A stretch of 64,000 nucleotides of DNA from Mucilaginibacter sp. cycad4 (GCF_034263275.1 NZ_CP139559.1:5332001-5396000), one strand, 5' to 3'. Shown: positions 1 to 10,031, counted from the stretch's first letter. Notes: generated from the letters alone by a model not told the origin. Program-made: numbers and translations.

Positions 1-1
1 T

Positions 2-1867
2 GGCCAAAGCACCCTCATGGCCATTACTTTTGACGATAAGATCATCAATACCCCTTTCCGCGTACCTATCATTAAAAAGATCGGCCAGCTTGGACAGGCA
101 TTTGAGAAGAAACACAATATTAAAGTACACTACTCCGGCCTGCCCCTCATCCGTACAGTTGTTGGCGACCTGGTAGCTCATGAGTTTTCATTATTCCTCA
201 GCCTTTCGGTGATCATTACCGGCCTTATCCTGCTGCTGTTTTTCCGTTCGGTATTCCCGGTTATTTTCCCGGTGATAGTGGTGATATTGGGTGTGGTGTT
301 TAGCCTGGGCGTACTGCAACTGATGCATTACGAAATGACCATTCTTACGGGTATCATTCCTCCGCTTATTGTGGTGATCGGGATCCCTAATTGTGTGTTC
401 ATCCTCAATAAATATTTCCATGAGTATGGCATCAGCGGTAATAAAATGGCTGCCTTGGAAGTTGCTGTTGAGCGTGCAGGTATCACTACTTTTATAGCAA
501 ACGTTACTACAGCTATAGGCTTTGGTGTTTTGTGCTTTACCAACAGCGAACTGCTTACCCAGTTTGGCCTGGTAGCTTCAATCGGCATATTGGGCACCTT
601 TGCATTGAGCCTGATTTTAGTACCCATTATTTTCAGTTTCCTGCCCGCACCTAAGGCAAGCCAAACCGGCATTAAAGACAGTAAACTGATGGACGGCCTG
701 TTGGCTACGCTGGATAAGCTGGTACATACCAAACGCAAGGTTATTTACATCGCCACCGTAGTATTGATCATTATTGCGGGTTTTGGCATGGTTAAAATGA
801 ACATTAACGGCTATGTAGTTGATGACCTGCCGCAAAGTAATAATACCCTGCATGATCTTAAATTTTTCGAGTCGAATTTTAAGGGTGTGTTACCGTTAGA
901 GGTTAGTATCGATACCAAACGCAAAAATGGGGTAATGAACCTGGCCACTATCCGCAAGGTGGAGAGGCTGGAAAAACTCATCTCCTCCTACCCGGAGTTC
1001 AGCCGTTCGGTATCATTGATCCAGGTGCTGAAGTTCAGTACACAGGCGTTTTATGGCGGCAACCCCGAGTACTATCGATTGCCCGACGGACTGGAGCAAA
1101 ACTTTATCCTAAACTATGCCGGCAACTCGGGCAAAGGTACAAGCAGCCTGCTGAAAACTTATCTCGACAGCACCCACCGCGTTACCCGTGTTACCTTTGA
1201 AATGGTTGATGCCGGTTCAAAAAAAATGAATACGGTACTGGCCGAACTGCAACCCAGGATCGATTCTATTTTTAACCCGAAGAAGTTCCATGTTGAGCTA
1301 ACTGGTTCAAGCATTATATTTATAAAAGGCACCAACTACCTGTTGACAAACCTTTATGAAAGCCTTGCCTGGGCTATAGCACTAATAGCAGGCGTAATGT
1401 GGATCCTCTTCCGGGGTATAAAAATGATTGCTATATCACTGGTGCCGAACCTTGTTCCACTTGTAATCACAGCCGGTATTATGGGCTTTTTTGGCATCCC
1501 GCTTAAGCCGTCGACCATATTGATATTCAGTATAGCCATGGGCATCTCGTCCGACCAAACCATCTATTTCATTACCCGTTACCGCCATGAGTTACGCCAC
1601 AGTAAAAAGAGCATTTCACAAATAGTTTCAGACACCATTCGCGAAACCGGGGTGAGTATGATCTTTATTGCAACCGTGTTATTTTTCGGGTTCGGGATTT
1701 TCGCGGTGTCAAAGTTTGGCGGCACCGCAGCCCTGGGGATCCTGTTGTCTATAACCCTGCTGGTTGCCATGATCAGCAACCTTACCCTGCTGCCCGCGTT
1801 TTTGTTATCACTTGAAGGCGGCGTTGACCGCAAGAAGATTAAGGGGCCGGATATTGATGAAGCCTGA
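2..1867 (+). CDS. RND/MMPL-family exporter, 5' end outside window
   Basis: The reading frame is open to the first base of the window, so the gene starts upstream; the first Met seen (base 17) is probably internal. About 620 residues are visible, against roughly 750-800 for the family, so the first transmembrane helix and part of the first periplasmic loop are missing. Visible are a five-helix block (about residues 57-210 counted from base 17), one more helix (240-258), a large periplasmic domain (260-450) and a second helix block (452-602). This is the duplicated layout of RND superfamily proteins (MMPL type). Such proteins use the proton gradient to move lipids or hydrophobic compounds across the inner membrane. 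The substrate is not evident. The gene converges on the MG2-type gene that follows. Confidence 0.8.
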   Translation, partial: GQSTLMAITFDDKIINTPFRVPIIKKIGQLGQAFEKKHNIKVHYSGLPLIRTVVGDLVAHEFSLFLSLSVIITGLILLLFFRSVFPVIFPVIVVILGVVFSLGVLQLMHYEMTILTGIIPPLIVVIGIPNCVFILNKYFHEYGISGNKMAALEVAVERAGITTFIANVTTAIGFGVLCFTNSELLTQFGLVASIGILGTFALSLILVPIIFSFLPAPKASQTGIKDSKLMDGLLATLDKLVHTKRKVIYIATVVLIIIAGFGMVKMNINGYVVDDLPQSNNTLHDLKFFESNFKGVLPLEVSIDTKRKNGVMNLATIRKVERLEKLISSYPEFSRSVSLIQVLKFSTQAFYGGNPEYYRLPDGLEQNFILNYAGNSGKGTSSLLKTYLDSTHRVTRVTFEMVDAGSKKMNTVLAELQPRIDSIFNPKKFHVELTGSSIIFIKGTNYLLTNLYESLAWAIALIAGVMWILFRGIKMIAISLVPNLVPLVITAGIMGFFGIPLKPSTILIFSIAMGISSDQTIYFITRYRHELRHSKKSISQIVSDTIRETGVSMIFIATVLFFGFGIFAVSKFGGTAALGILLSITLLVAMISNLTLLPAFLLSLEGGVDRKKIKGPDIDEA

Positions 1868-1933
1868 TTGGAGCTCAAAGCCGAAAGCTTTTGCTGCCCT
1901 GTCCTTAAAAACGCCAAGCTACTGCTGCACCCT

Positions 1934-4804
1934 TCACGGATTTGCGTTACCGGCTACTTTAATTTTACCATAAGTATAGCCAACACTGCCATCCATATTG
2001 GTGCCTTCCAAAATATAAGTATAAGTTGTTGGTTTATCTGCTGCGTAAAATGATACGGTTGCTTTGCCATCGGTGCCGGTTGTTATATTGGGCTCCCAAT
2101 GTATAGTTGAGCGCAAATCAGGGGTATGTTTATTTGCATCATTAGGCAAATAACGCGGGCGATAAAACCGGGCCGGAACGCTTAATGCCAAAGGCTTATA
2201 TAAATAAGCCCCGGGTGTATGCACTATCGCCGGCCCTTTGCCGCTACGTGTAGTGATCTCAACAAAAGCTATATCCAACGGGTTTAAATTAGGCTTCCAT
2301 TCCGGATAAATATATCTACGAAAATAGTCACCGCTATATTTGCCTGAACTGTTAATCTCAATCCCCTTAACGTCTTCAGCTGTATTCGACTCGAGGTAGT
2401 TTTTAATATCATCTCCATTCGGCTCATCAAATGACGTTATCTTAAATATACTACCAAAAGGAATACCATCAACTATTAACTTCATGGGTTTGTTATCTAT
2501 CAAATACCACGGAATAGTTACCAATGGACGCACAATAACAAATTGCGATATTGCGTTGACCTCATCAAGTGATTTATCCTGCAATGCAAATCTTAAACTA
2601 TACTTTTTGGTTAAAGTCGCCCATCTCAGGTTTGGAACATGCTCCTCTAAAAAATTCAGCAGACTCTTTTTACTTGCTTTCAACATGTCGGCTTCATCAA
2701 AGACCAAATCGGCATTACCTGCACCATTTAAATTTTGTGAGCCTTTAACTATTTTTTTTGCGGTAATTTTTACCTCTTTTAAAGCCTTAGTGTCAGCAGG
2801 TAGATTATCGACCAGATTTTGCCGCATCCGGTTATTTTTCAAACTGTTGAACAAGGTACTGTCACTGCTTACATACCAGGGCATTGGTGTGGGGCCGGCA
2901 GATGCCAGCAACACAGGAGGTGGAGCATCGTCCATTACAATGCCAACATTAAAATTTTTAGAAGTTTTAATAAAATAAGCCGGGGTATCTGCAAGTGGGA
3001 GATTACGAAACGCAAACCTGCCGTCCTTATCGGTGAGCATATCAGTTGCCACTATCGGCGATTTGGAAAATAGCTGCACTTTAGTTTGTTTAACAGGTTT
3101 GTTAAAAACATTAATTACGCGACCTTTAACCGCCATCTCGGTTTCGGCAACGTAACCAGGATTATCTTTACCATCGGGCCAGTTGTAACTTACCCAGCCC
3201 TGCGTAAGCAACAGGTTATCAAGTGCATCTTTGCCTTGTGTATTATTAGCTGTCAGATAATAGTTCGGTTGCTCCACAAAGCCTTTTAATTCGGATGTAA
3301 GCAGTATGCGGGTAGCAATATTCTCGTTGTTCAGGCTATCCAGATGTACTTGCGCGTCATCGGTAACCGCTATTGAAAAATTGCCGGCGAGCGGATTGCC
3401 CAAAGCATCTTTTGCATTGATGTGTAACGCTATACTATCGCTTAGACCATAAGCCATTTTATCTGCATTGATGTTTAAATGCAGGTTGTCATGCCGGTTA
3501 ATGAAAATCGACCGTTCGTTTAATGGCTTGCTGTTTTTATCAAGCAGCAAAAAATGAGTGATACCAGAAGGGAAAAGCTTTTTATTGATTTTTTGACTGA
3601 TAGACGTACCGTTTTTAAAGTCGACCATTGCACCATAACAAATAATTTCGCGGGCTTTACCTACCAGGAAATAGCTTTCACCTGATCTGGCAATTTTATC
3701 GGTTGCGGAAAGCAGGACTTTTACCGAATCTTCTTTGGGGATATTGATCACGTTCAGGACGATCCCGTCGTTTTTAACATCGGGCAACGGAAATTCACGG
3801 ATTGAACCACCAGGCAGGGTTATTTTAGCTGTATAATTTTCGCCCGCGTTAACAACCGGCAAGTTAAAACTACCCATGCCCAAATGCTGCGTTGCAAAAT
3901 TAGCCACAACCTTTTTTTCGTGATCAAGTACCTGGCCCAAAACGTTGATGCCTTTGCCGTCTAACCCTATAGCCTTAAACCCGACATGTGCCGATAATCC
4001 GGCCACGAGCTCACCTCCTTCGGGCATAAACTGAACATCGGCATCCTGCGGGCGATTAAAGTTGAGCGGGATATTTACACGGTTACTTCCGGCATCAGTG
4101 GCTATAATTCGGATATCTCCTGGTTTGTCCGGCAGATTAAAGGATATATCTATCATGCCCTTTTCGTCGGTTTGCAGGTTTTCCCTGTACAAACGCTTCT
4201 TGCCTTTCATTACCGACAGCTGCACTGGTTTGCCTGCTATAATCGTTTTATAAGCATCGCTGAGTATTAGCTTAACGTGTGCCAGTTCCTTACCATCAGT
4301 TATTGCACTTGAACAGGTATAGTTAGACAGCCAACCGCTGCTGGCATCATCGGCAATGATGAACTGTTTCCGGAAAAAACAATTTTGGCTAAAATTTTGC
4401 AGCCATTGGGTGTAGGCAACAAGCGTATAAGTACCGGCCGGCAGCTCCTTCAGGCTAATGTTGCCCCAACTTAACCCATTTTCAACCGGCAGTCGCTGCC
4501 GCTTTACTACTACATTGCTATCGGTAATAATGCTTACATACATTAACCCGCTTTTGGCCGACAGGTTGAGTGTGGGTCCGTTAAACAGATAGGCCTTAAA
4601 CCAAAGGGTATCGCCAGGGGTGTAGGTGTTTTTATCCAATTGCAGATAGATTTTTTCGGCGGGGTTTTGATTGGTAATATTATCCTGGGCCGATTTCATT
4701 TCAAGCAGGCGTGAAACCGGAGCTTTTTCCTGCGCACAGCAATAAAAATTGAAAAATAAAATAAGCGCTAAAATGAGCAGGCTGACCAATGAGTCACTCA
4801 TCAT
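1934..4804 (-). CDS. Large secreted MG2 / carboxypeptidase-regulatory-like domain protein
   Basis: The product is about 956 residues if it starts at the internal Met-Met (MMSDSLVSLL), which puts a hydrophobic signal sequence ending in CCAQ at the N-terminus. The upstream Met at 4852 would add 16 residues in front of the signal peptide. After the signal comes an MG2-like region with the motif LDKNTYTPGDTLWFKAYL, then several beta-sandwich segments. A carboxypeptidase-regulatory-like repeat (VKGRVINVFNKPVKQTKVQL) lies near the middle. A TonB-plug-like segment and an Ig-like C-terminal domain with TTGTDGKATVSFYAAD follow. Bacteroidetes encode many such envelope proteins, related in part to alpha-2-macroglobulins. 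The exact role is unknown. No operon partner is evident. Confidence 0.75.
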   Translation of the reverse strand: MMSDSLVSLLILALILFFNFYCCAQEKAPVSRLLEMKSAQDNITNQNPAEKIYLQLDKNTYTPGDTLWFKAYLFNGPTLNLSAKSGLMYVSIITDSNVVVKRQRLPVENGLSWGNISLKELPAGTYTLVAYTQWLQNFSQNCFFRKQFIIADDASSGWLSNYTCSSAITDGKELAHVKLILSDAYKTIIAGKPVQLSVMKGKKRLYRENLQTDEKGMIDISFNLPDKPGDIRIIATDAGSNRVNIPLNFNRPQDADVQFMPEGGELVAGLSAHVGFKAIGLDGKGINVLGQVLDHEKKVVANFATQHLGMGSFNLPVVNAGENYTAKITLPGGSIREFPLPDVKNDGIVLNVINIPKEDSVKVLLSATDKIARSGESYFLVGKAREIICYGAMVDFKNGTSISQKINKKLFPSGITHFLLLDKNSKPLNERSIFINRHDNLHLNINADKMAYGLSDSIALHINAKDALGNPLAGNFSIAVTDDAQVHLDSLNNENIATRILLTSELKGFVEQPNYYLTANNTQGKDALDNLLLTQGWVSYNWPDGKDNPGYVAETEMAVKGRVINVFNKPVKQTKVQLFSKSPIVATDMLTDKDGRFAFRNLPLADTPAYFIKTSKNFNVGIVMDDAPPPVLLASAGPTPMPWYVSSDSTLFNSLKNNRMRQNLVDNLPADTKALKEVKITAKKIVKGSQNLNGAGNADLVFDEADMLKASKKSLLNFLEEHVPNLRWATLTKKYSLRFALQDKSLDEVNAISQFVIVRPLVTIPWYLIDNKPMKLIVDGIPFGSIFKITSFDEPNGDDIKNYLESNTAEDVKGIEINSSGKYSGDYFRRYIYPEWKPNLNPLDIAFVEITTRSGKGPAIVHTPGAYLYKPLALSVPARFYRPRYLPNDANKHTPDLRSTIHWEPNITTGTDGKATVSFYAADKPTTYTYILEGTNMDGSVGYTYGKIKVAGNANP

Positions 4805-4933
4805 TTTTGCTATGTAGACAAATACTGGTTTGTTGAAGCAGCTGTTTTTCAATTTGGATGTATTTAGGTTTATAATCGGGTGATATAAAGATAATTATTA
4901 TTGGCCGATAAATAAATGCCCTATATTTATATT

Positions 4934-5416
4934 ATGCCAAAAGAAGAAGTGAACGACCTCCTTTTTTTTATGAGGACTTTCCCCTACGAAGTGAGGGAAC
5001 GCGCTTTGTGGCTGCGCGATTTTATATGGGATTTATACCCGCAGGCCAACGAACTTATTTACGATAATTATAATGCACTGGCCTTTGGTTGGTCGCCAAC
5101 CGAAAGGATGGGTCATATATTTTGTTCCGTGGCTATCTACCGGGTCAATTTCAATATGCATTTTGGATTTTATTGGGGAGCCGAGCTGACTGACCCTCAA
5201 CAGTTGCTCATTGGCGATGGTAACCAATACCGGTATTTAAGGGTAACTGATATAGCAGCCTTTCCGCAGCCCGAAGTAAAAAAGTTGATTGATGAAGCAT
5301 GGCAAAACTCGCTTAAAAAAGTAAAAGACCCTAAGCTGCTCACCCAGGGCAAAACTATTGTAAAAATGGTATCCAACAATAAGCGCGAAAAAAAACTAAA
5401 GGTACCTAAGAAGTAG
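4934..5416 (+). CDS. DUF1801-domain protein
   Basis: A small soluble protein of 160 residues with no signal peptide. The central part (about residues 15-130: YPQANELIYDNYNALAFG, then FYWGAELTDPQQLL and YRYLRVTDIAAFPQPEVKKLIDEAW) has the fold signature of DUF1801, a family that includes YdhG- and frataxin-like putative iron chaperones. The C-terminus is strongly basic (NNKREKKLKVPKK). A start at the second Met (MPKEEV) is preferred because the six residues before it (MPYIYI) do not fit the family; the alternative start is at 4916. It is monocistronic and its biochemical role is unknown. Confidence 0.7.
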   Translation: MPKEEVNDLLFFMRTFPYEVRERALWLRDFIWDLYPQANELIYDNYNALAFGWSPTERMGHIFCSVAIYRVNFNMHFGFYWGAELTDPQQLLIGDGNQYRYLRVTDIAAFPQPEVKKLIDEAWQNSLKKVKDPKLLTQGKTIVKMVSNNKREKKLKVPKK

Positions 5417-5583
5417 CGCCATTAAAGTCGACAATCACTAAAAGCTATAAGGCTCCTGGCTCTTACATCTAAATGTCTTGCATCTCTTCTTCACTCATCC
5501 CCTAAATATCTGCGTCCATGTACTTTATCTTTTAACTGTATAATAGTTTTTGTTGCTTTGATAATAATTCGGCAACAAGCAAA

Positions 5584-6642
5584 TTGAAACAACAGGCAAC
5601 TATATCACTTTACTGGAAATGCCAGCTCATTGGCTGGTCGGTTGCGGCGCTTTACTGGGGGTATACGGGCTATAGTCAGCCGGGCTTTCACTGGTTATTA
5701 GGTATCATTCAATTTACCACTGATGTTGCTGTTTATATCTTCATCACCCACCTTTATCGCTGCCTTGCCCTAAAATTGGGCTGGCAAAACCTTGGGTTAA
5801 ACAAGTTATTGCCAAGGCTGATACCCGCAGTTATAGTATTGGGCTTGGTTTACCTGTTTGTAACGGTTTCAAAAGTTTATTTTTTCAGGGTGTGGTTTCA
5901 GCCGGGGTTTTCAAAATCATTCACGGAGTTTTTTGATTTTTACCGCGATAGCATTTTTGTAGCCGGGGTACGCCTGATGTCCATCTGGCTACTGGCTTAT
6001 CACCTATACCATTATTCAAAACGCGAGATTGGCATTGCCAGGGAAAACGCCCGGCTGGCGGTTATTACCCGCGATGCACAGCTTAATAACCTGTCGGCGC
6101 AGCTTAACCCGCATTTCCTGTTCAACTCTTTAAATAACATCAAGGCTTTAATTATTGACGACCCTAAATCAGCAAGGCGGGCTATCGACCTGCTGGCCGA
6201 TCTGCTGCGGAATTCGCTTTACAGCGGCGACAAACAAATGACCACCATAAAAGAAGAGCTGGAACTGGTTAAAGATTACCTTGAGCTGGAAAAACTAAGA
6301 CTTGAAGAGCGGCTGCAATATCACATTGAAGCAGGCGATGAGTTTCATGATATGCTTATTCCCCGCTTAAGTATTCAAACCCTGATTGAAAACGCTATTA
6401 AGCACGGCATCGGCCAGCAAAAGCAAGGGGGGCTCATCAGCATAAAACTCACTAATAACCATAGCGGGTTGACAATGTGTATAACCAATCCGGGCAGGTT
6501 AAAGCCTATTGAAGAAAGCAGCGGATTAGGTATCAAAAATTTGAACGAACGTTTGCAATTACAGTACAAAGGCGCTGCCTGTTTTATTATCAGCGAAGCT
6601 AATGACATGGTAACAGCAACTATTAAAATCCCTTTGGCATGA
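5584..6642 (+). CDS. LytS/YehU-type sensor histidine kinase
   Basis: A membrane histidine kinase of 352 residues. Four hydrophobic segments fill residues 8-140. They are followed by a His_kinase domain (PF06580 type) with the phosphoacceptor motif QLNPHFLFNSLNNIKALI. An ATPase domain follows, with IQTLIENAIKHGI (N-box) and SSGLGIKNLNERL (G-box). The start is a TTG codon: the upstream frame is closed by a TAA at 5533 and no ATG lies before the first membrane helix. The 3' end overlaps the response-regulator gene by four bases (ATGA), so the two are translationally coupled and form one two-component system. The stimulus is not evident. Confidence 0.9.
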   Translation: MKQQATISLYWKCQLIGWSVAALYWGYTGYSQPGFHWLLGIIQFTTDVAVYIFITHLYRCLALKLGWQNLGLNKLLPRLIPAVIVLGLVYLFVTVSKVYFFRVWFQPGFSKSFTEFFDFYRDSIFVAGVRLMSIWLLAYHLYHYSKREIGIARENARLAVITRDAQLNNLSAQLNPHFLFNSLNNIKALIIDDPKSARRAIDLLADLLRNSLYSGDKQMTTIKEELELVKDYLELEKLRLEERLQYHIEAGDEFHDMLIPRLSIQTLIENAIKHGIGQQKQGGLISIKLTNNHSGLTMCITNPGRLKPIEESSGLGIKNLNERLQLQYKGAACFIISEANDMVTATIKIPLA

Positions 6643-7337
6643 AAAAGATACGGGTTTTGATTATTGATGATGAACGCGCTGCCCGAAGTGAAATAAGACG
6701 GCTGCTTGCCCATTACCCTGATTTTGAAATTATAGGAGAAGCTGTCAATGCCGACGATGCCATGAAAATGATAGGCGAGCAAATGCCAGACCTCCTTTTT
6801 TTAGACATCCAGATGCCCGAAAAATCAGGCTTTGACCTACTGGAGGCATTAGCGCAGGTGCCACCAGTGATATTTACAACAGCTTATGATCAATATGCGG
6901 TTAAAGCTTTCGAAGTAAGCGCGCTTGATTACCTCGTAAAACCCATTCGCGATGAAAGATTTGAAAAAGCCATAGCGCAGGCAAGGCAGCGGTTAAGCAA
7001 GGCCGATCCCGCCGGGCAGATCTTTGTGAAAGACCGCCAGCAATACCATTTTATTCAGTGGAGCTCAGTACATCTTATTGAATCGATGGATAACTATGCA
7101 CGGATCTTTTTTGGCGATAAAAATGTGTTCCTGAAAAGCTCGCTCAACCAGTTGGAGGAAAAATTGAACAGCAGCATATTTTTCAGGATCAACCGTGCGC
7201 AGATCATTAACAGGCAATACATACAAACTATTACAACCGTGGATGGCCGTTTAAAAATAACCATTAGTACTGGCGCGCAGCTGGAAGTATCCGAACGGCA
7301 ATCGGCAAAATTCAGGCATTGGGCAGCAAATAAATAG
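6639..7337 (+). CDS. LytTR-family response regulator
   Basis: A response regulator of 232 residues. The receiver domain (1-120) has the acidic pair IIDDE, the phosphoacceptor Asp in LLFLDIQMPEKSG, the conserved TTAYD and the lysine in YLVKPI. The LytTR DNA-binding domain follows (about 130-230) with IFVKDRQQYHFI, SSVHLIESMDNYARIF and FFRINRAQIINRQYI. It is the partner of the overlapping LytS-type kinase. LytTR regulators usually bind paired direct repeats upstream of a few envelope or exported-protein genes. The next gene, the secreted peptidase, begins only 32 bases downstream and may be co-transcribed. Confidence 0.92.
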   Translation: MKKIRVLIIDDERAARSEIRRLLAHYPDFEIIGEAVNADDAMKMIGEQMPDLLFLDIQMPEKSGFDLLEALAQVPPVIFTTAYDQYAVKAFEVSALDYLVKPIRDERFEKAIAQARQRLSKADPAGQIFVKDRQQYHFIQWSSVHLIESMDNYARIFFGDKNVFLKSSLNQLEEKLNSSIFFRINRAQIINRQYIQTITTVDGRLKITISTGAQLEVSERQSAKFRHWAANK

Positions 7338-7369
7338 ATCAACCATTACAAATATTACAACAATTAAAA

Positions 7370-9073
7370 ATGATGAGAAAATTATTCTCCCTGCTCCTGC
7401 TATGCCTTGTTTTTGGCAGCATAGCATCGGCACAAAACAAAAAAGCTACAGGACCTTATCTTCGGGATAGCGTATTACTTAAAACACGTGACGGCGCATT
7501 CGTTACCGTGATGGTGGCCCGCAAAAAAGGCGTAACCGAAAAGCTACCAGCTATTTTCCAGTTTACCATTTATGCCCGACGAACAGATTCATTAAAAATT
7601 CAGGAAGCTGCGGACAGGGGCTATGTTGGCGTGATTGCCTATACCCGCGGCAAATGGAACAGTCCCGGCGAGCCGCTGGCTTATGAAACCGATGGGCGCG
7701 ATGCATACGATGTGATCGACTGGATCAGTAAACAACCCTGGAGCGATGGCCGGGTGGGCATGTACGGAGGAAGCTATAACGGCTTTACCCAATGGGCTGC
7801 TGCAAAAAAACTTCATCCGGCACTTAAAACTATTGTGCCTTCGGCGGCTGTGGCACCGGGGCTTGATGTGCCCATGACCAATAATGTACAAATGAGCTTT
7901 GTTTTTTCTTGGACATACTATACCAGCAACAACAAATTTCTGGATGAAAAAGATTACAATGGCCCGCAATGGAACCAACTGTATTGGAAATGGTATAACG
8001 CCGGCTTAGCTTACCATACGCTCGACAGCCTTACCGGCAGAGGGATCAATAATATGTTCAGGCATTGGGTAGCACACCCCACCTATGATCAATACTGGCA
8101 AAACATGATCCCTTACAAAAATGAATTTGCCGATATCAGGATACCGGTGTTAACTACCACAGGATATTACGATGGCGGGCAGATTGGCGGCATGTATTAT
8201 TATCGGGAACACCTGAAATATACCCCCAAAGCCAACCATTACGTAGTTATTGGACCCTACGGGCATTTCGGTTCACAGGGGCACCCTGATTCGGTTTTGA
8301 ATGGTTACCGTATCGATGACGCCGCGCGGATCAACATTCACGAAATTATTTACCAGTGGTTTGATTATATCTTCAAAAACAAATCTAAGCCAGCCTTTTT
8401 GAAAGATAAGTTCAACTTTGAAGTTATGGGCAGCAACGAGTGGAAGCATGTGCCATCACTAAAACAAATGAGTAATGATACCCTGAAATTTTATTTGGAT
8501 AATTCCCGCTTAAATCCGGTTAAGCCGTTAAGAAAGGCTTTCGCATCCCAAAACATCAACTTCGCCAACCGGGACAGCATCAACAGTTACTATTTTTTAA
8601 ACCAGCTTATTTACGATACGCTGAACACCGGTAGTAGTCTTGTTTTTAAAAGCGATCCGCTTACCCAACCCTTAATCGTAAGCGGTGCATTTTCGGGCGT
8701 GTTAAAAACTGTAATCAACAAAAAGGACCTGGATTACCATGTGGTGATGTTTGAGGAAATGCCTGATGGCAAATATTTTTATCTCACCTATTTTATGGGC
8801 AGGGCCAGTTATGCTACTAACCCGGAGAAAAGGCATTTGCTAAAACCGGGACAAATGGAAACTATTCCTTTTACCAACAGCTATATTACCAGCAGGCAAT
8901 TCAGCAAAGGCAGCCGCATAGTGATCCTGCTCAATATCAATAAAAGTCCTTTTGAACAGATCAATTACGGAACGGGTAACAATGTAAGCGATGAAAATAT
9001 CCAGGATGCTAAAGAACCACTGCAAATAAAATGGCTTAATGATAGTTATATTAATGTGCCGGTGCTGAGGTAG
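7370..9073 (+). CDS. Secreted X-Pro dipeptidyl-peptidase / CocE-NonD-type hydrolase
   Basis: A predicted periplasmic serine hydrolase of 567 residues. A signal peptide (LLLLCLVFGSIASAQ) is followed by the alpha/beta-hydrolase domain with the nucleophile motif GMYGGSYNGFTQW (Ser near residue 134). Then come an Asp/His-containing stretch (TTTGYYDGGQIGG, VVIGPYGHFGSQG) and a C-terminal jelly-roll domain. This is the domain order of the PepX/CocE/glutaryl-7-ACA acylase family, which cleaves acyl or X-Pro bonds. The substrate cannot be told from sequence. Two adjacent ATGs give possible starts. The gene follows the LytS/LytTR pair closely and ends just before a long palindrome followed by seven T. 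Confidence 0.85.
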   Translation: MMRKLFSLLLLCLVFGSIASAQNKKATGPYLRDSVLLKTRDGAFVTVMVARKKGVTEKLPAIFQFTIYARRTDSLKIQEAADRGYVGVIAYTRGKWNSPGEPLAYETDGRDAYDVIDWISKQPWSDGRVGMYGGSYNGFTQWAAAKKLHPALKTIVPSAAVAPGLDVPMTNNVQMSFVFSWTYYTSNNKFLDEKDYNGPQWNQLYWKWYNAGLAYHTLDSLTGRGINNMFRHWVAHPTYDQYWQNMIPYKNEFADIRIPVLTTTGYYDGGQIGGMYYYREHLKYTPKANHYVVIGPYGHFGSQGHPDSVLNGYRIDDAARINIHEIIYQWFDYIFKNKSKPAFLKDKFNFEVMGSNEWKHVPSLKQMSNDTLKFYLDNSRLNPVKPLRKAFASQNINFANRDSINSYYFLNQLIYDTLNTGSSLVFKSDPLTQPLIVSGAFSGVLKTVINKKDLDYHVVMFEEMPDGKYFYLTYFMGRASYATNPEKRHLLKPGQMETIPFTNSYITSRQFSKGSRIVILLNINKSPFEQINYGTGNNVSDENIQDAKEPLQIKWLNDSYINVPVLR

Positions 9074-9136
9074 ACAAGACGCAAGACGTCAGGTGGCAGG
9101 AAACAAGAAATTAAAAAATGTCAATGTTTTCAACCG

Positions 9137-9231
9137 CGTCATTGCGAGGAACGAAGCAATCCCCGATTAGCAAAGCGGCTGTGTAAGTCTGCCCTATATA
9201 GTTTGAGATTGCTTCGTTCCTCGCAATGACG
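9137..9231. repeat. REP-like palindrome, CGTCATTGCGAGG family, copy 1
   Basis: A 95-bp element with outer arms CGTCATTGCGAGGAACGAAG and CTTCGTTCCTCGCAATGACG that are perfect inverted repeats, around a less symmetrical core (CCCCGATTAGCAAAGCGGC). A second copy lies at 23009-23090. The right arm is followed by TTTTTTT, so the hairpin could also end transcription of the peptidase gene. No coding potential is seen. Confidence 0.85.
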
Positions 9232-9247
9232 TTTTTTTATTAAAACA

Positions 9248-10006
9248 TTATAACTTCTTGATCTTAATATTCCTGTACCATACATCAGCACCATGATCCT
9301 GCAGCACAATATGGCCGGTTTTAAATGTTCCGAAATCGGGCCATTCTTTGAACTTGCTGCCTGCAACCAGCTTTTTCCAGTTATCATCCCATAGGGTTGT
9401 TGATAACACATGCTCACCGTTAATGGTGAAATCAAGCTTGCTGTTGTTACAAACAATCTCTACCTGGTTCCATTCGCCGGCAGGTTTAACTACTTCTTTT
9501 GATATCGAGATCAGGTCATACAGATCACCTGCGCGGTGTTTGATGAGTTTGCCATCCTCGTTCTCCTTGTTGTCAACAACCTGGCATTCGGGGCCGGTAA
9601 AATAGCTGTACTTGTATTTGGTGGTATCTTCCTTAACATGGAACAGGATGCCGCTGTTCCCGCCTTTGGAGATCCTCCATTCCAGCTTAAGGTCAAAGTT
9701 CCCGTATTCCTCGTTGCTTACCATATCACCGCCGTTCTTGCTTTGCCAGTCGCCTTTTTGCGATGCGTCGAGGTGCAGTACACCATCTTCGGCTTTCCAG
9801 GCCGAACCCGGTGCCGGTTTACCGTAGGCATGCCAGCCATTGGTAGTTTTACCATCAAACAAAGGTTCAAACGCCAAGGCTGTGCTATCCTTTTTTTGAT
9901 TGGTATCAGCAACACTGGTACTGTCGTTATTATAGTTTTTTGGGGTGGACGAATGGCAGCCGCTTATGACTATGGCTGTTAGTGCTATTAAAAATAACTT
10001 GTTCAT
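9248..10006 (-). CDS. DUF1080 lipoprotein (3-keto-disaccharide hydrolase family)
   Basis: A lipoprotein of 252 residues. A lipobox (LTAIVISGC) is followed by a disordered Ser/Thr/Asn stretch, then one DUF1080 beta-sandwich domain (about 50-252). Conserved pieces are FEPLFDGKTTNGWHAYGKP, NFDLKLEWRISKGGNSGILF, ECQVVDN and GHIVLQDHGADVWYRNIKI. This concanavalin-like family (PF06439) includes hydrolases acting on 3-keto-glycosides. The gene lies 25 bases downstream of the GMC oxidoreductase on the same strand. A dehydrogenase that could make 3-keto sugars and a hydrolase that could cleave them are therefore probably co-expressed. Substrate and site of action, probably the periplasm, are inferred. 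Confidence 0.88.
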   Translation of the reverse strand: MNKLFLIALTAIVISGCHSSTPKNYNNDSTSVADTNQKKDSTALAFEPLFDGKTTNGWHAYGKPAPGSAWKAEDGVLHLDASQKGDWQSKNGGDMVSNEEYGNFDLKLEWRISKGGNSGILFHVKEDTTKYKYSYFTGPECQVVDNKENEDGKLIKHRAGDLYDLISISKEVVKPAGEWNQVEIVCNNSKLDFTINGEHVLSTTLWDDNWKKLVAGSKFKEWPDFGTFKTGHIVLQDHGADVWYRNIKIKKL

Positions 10007-10031
10007 TGGTGCTATGTTTAATTAGTAAGTT

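Noticed and set aside
2484..2978. 164-codon plus-strand frame opposite the MG2-type gene
   Set aside because: Shadow of the long minus-strand gene; composition and motifs belong to that gene.
4852..4852. Upstream Met of the MG2-type gene as start
   Set aside because: It would put 16 polar residues before the signal peptide; the Met-Met at 4804 is a better start.
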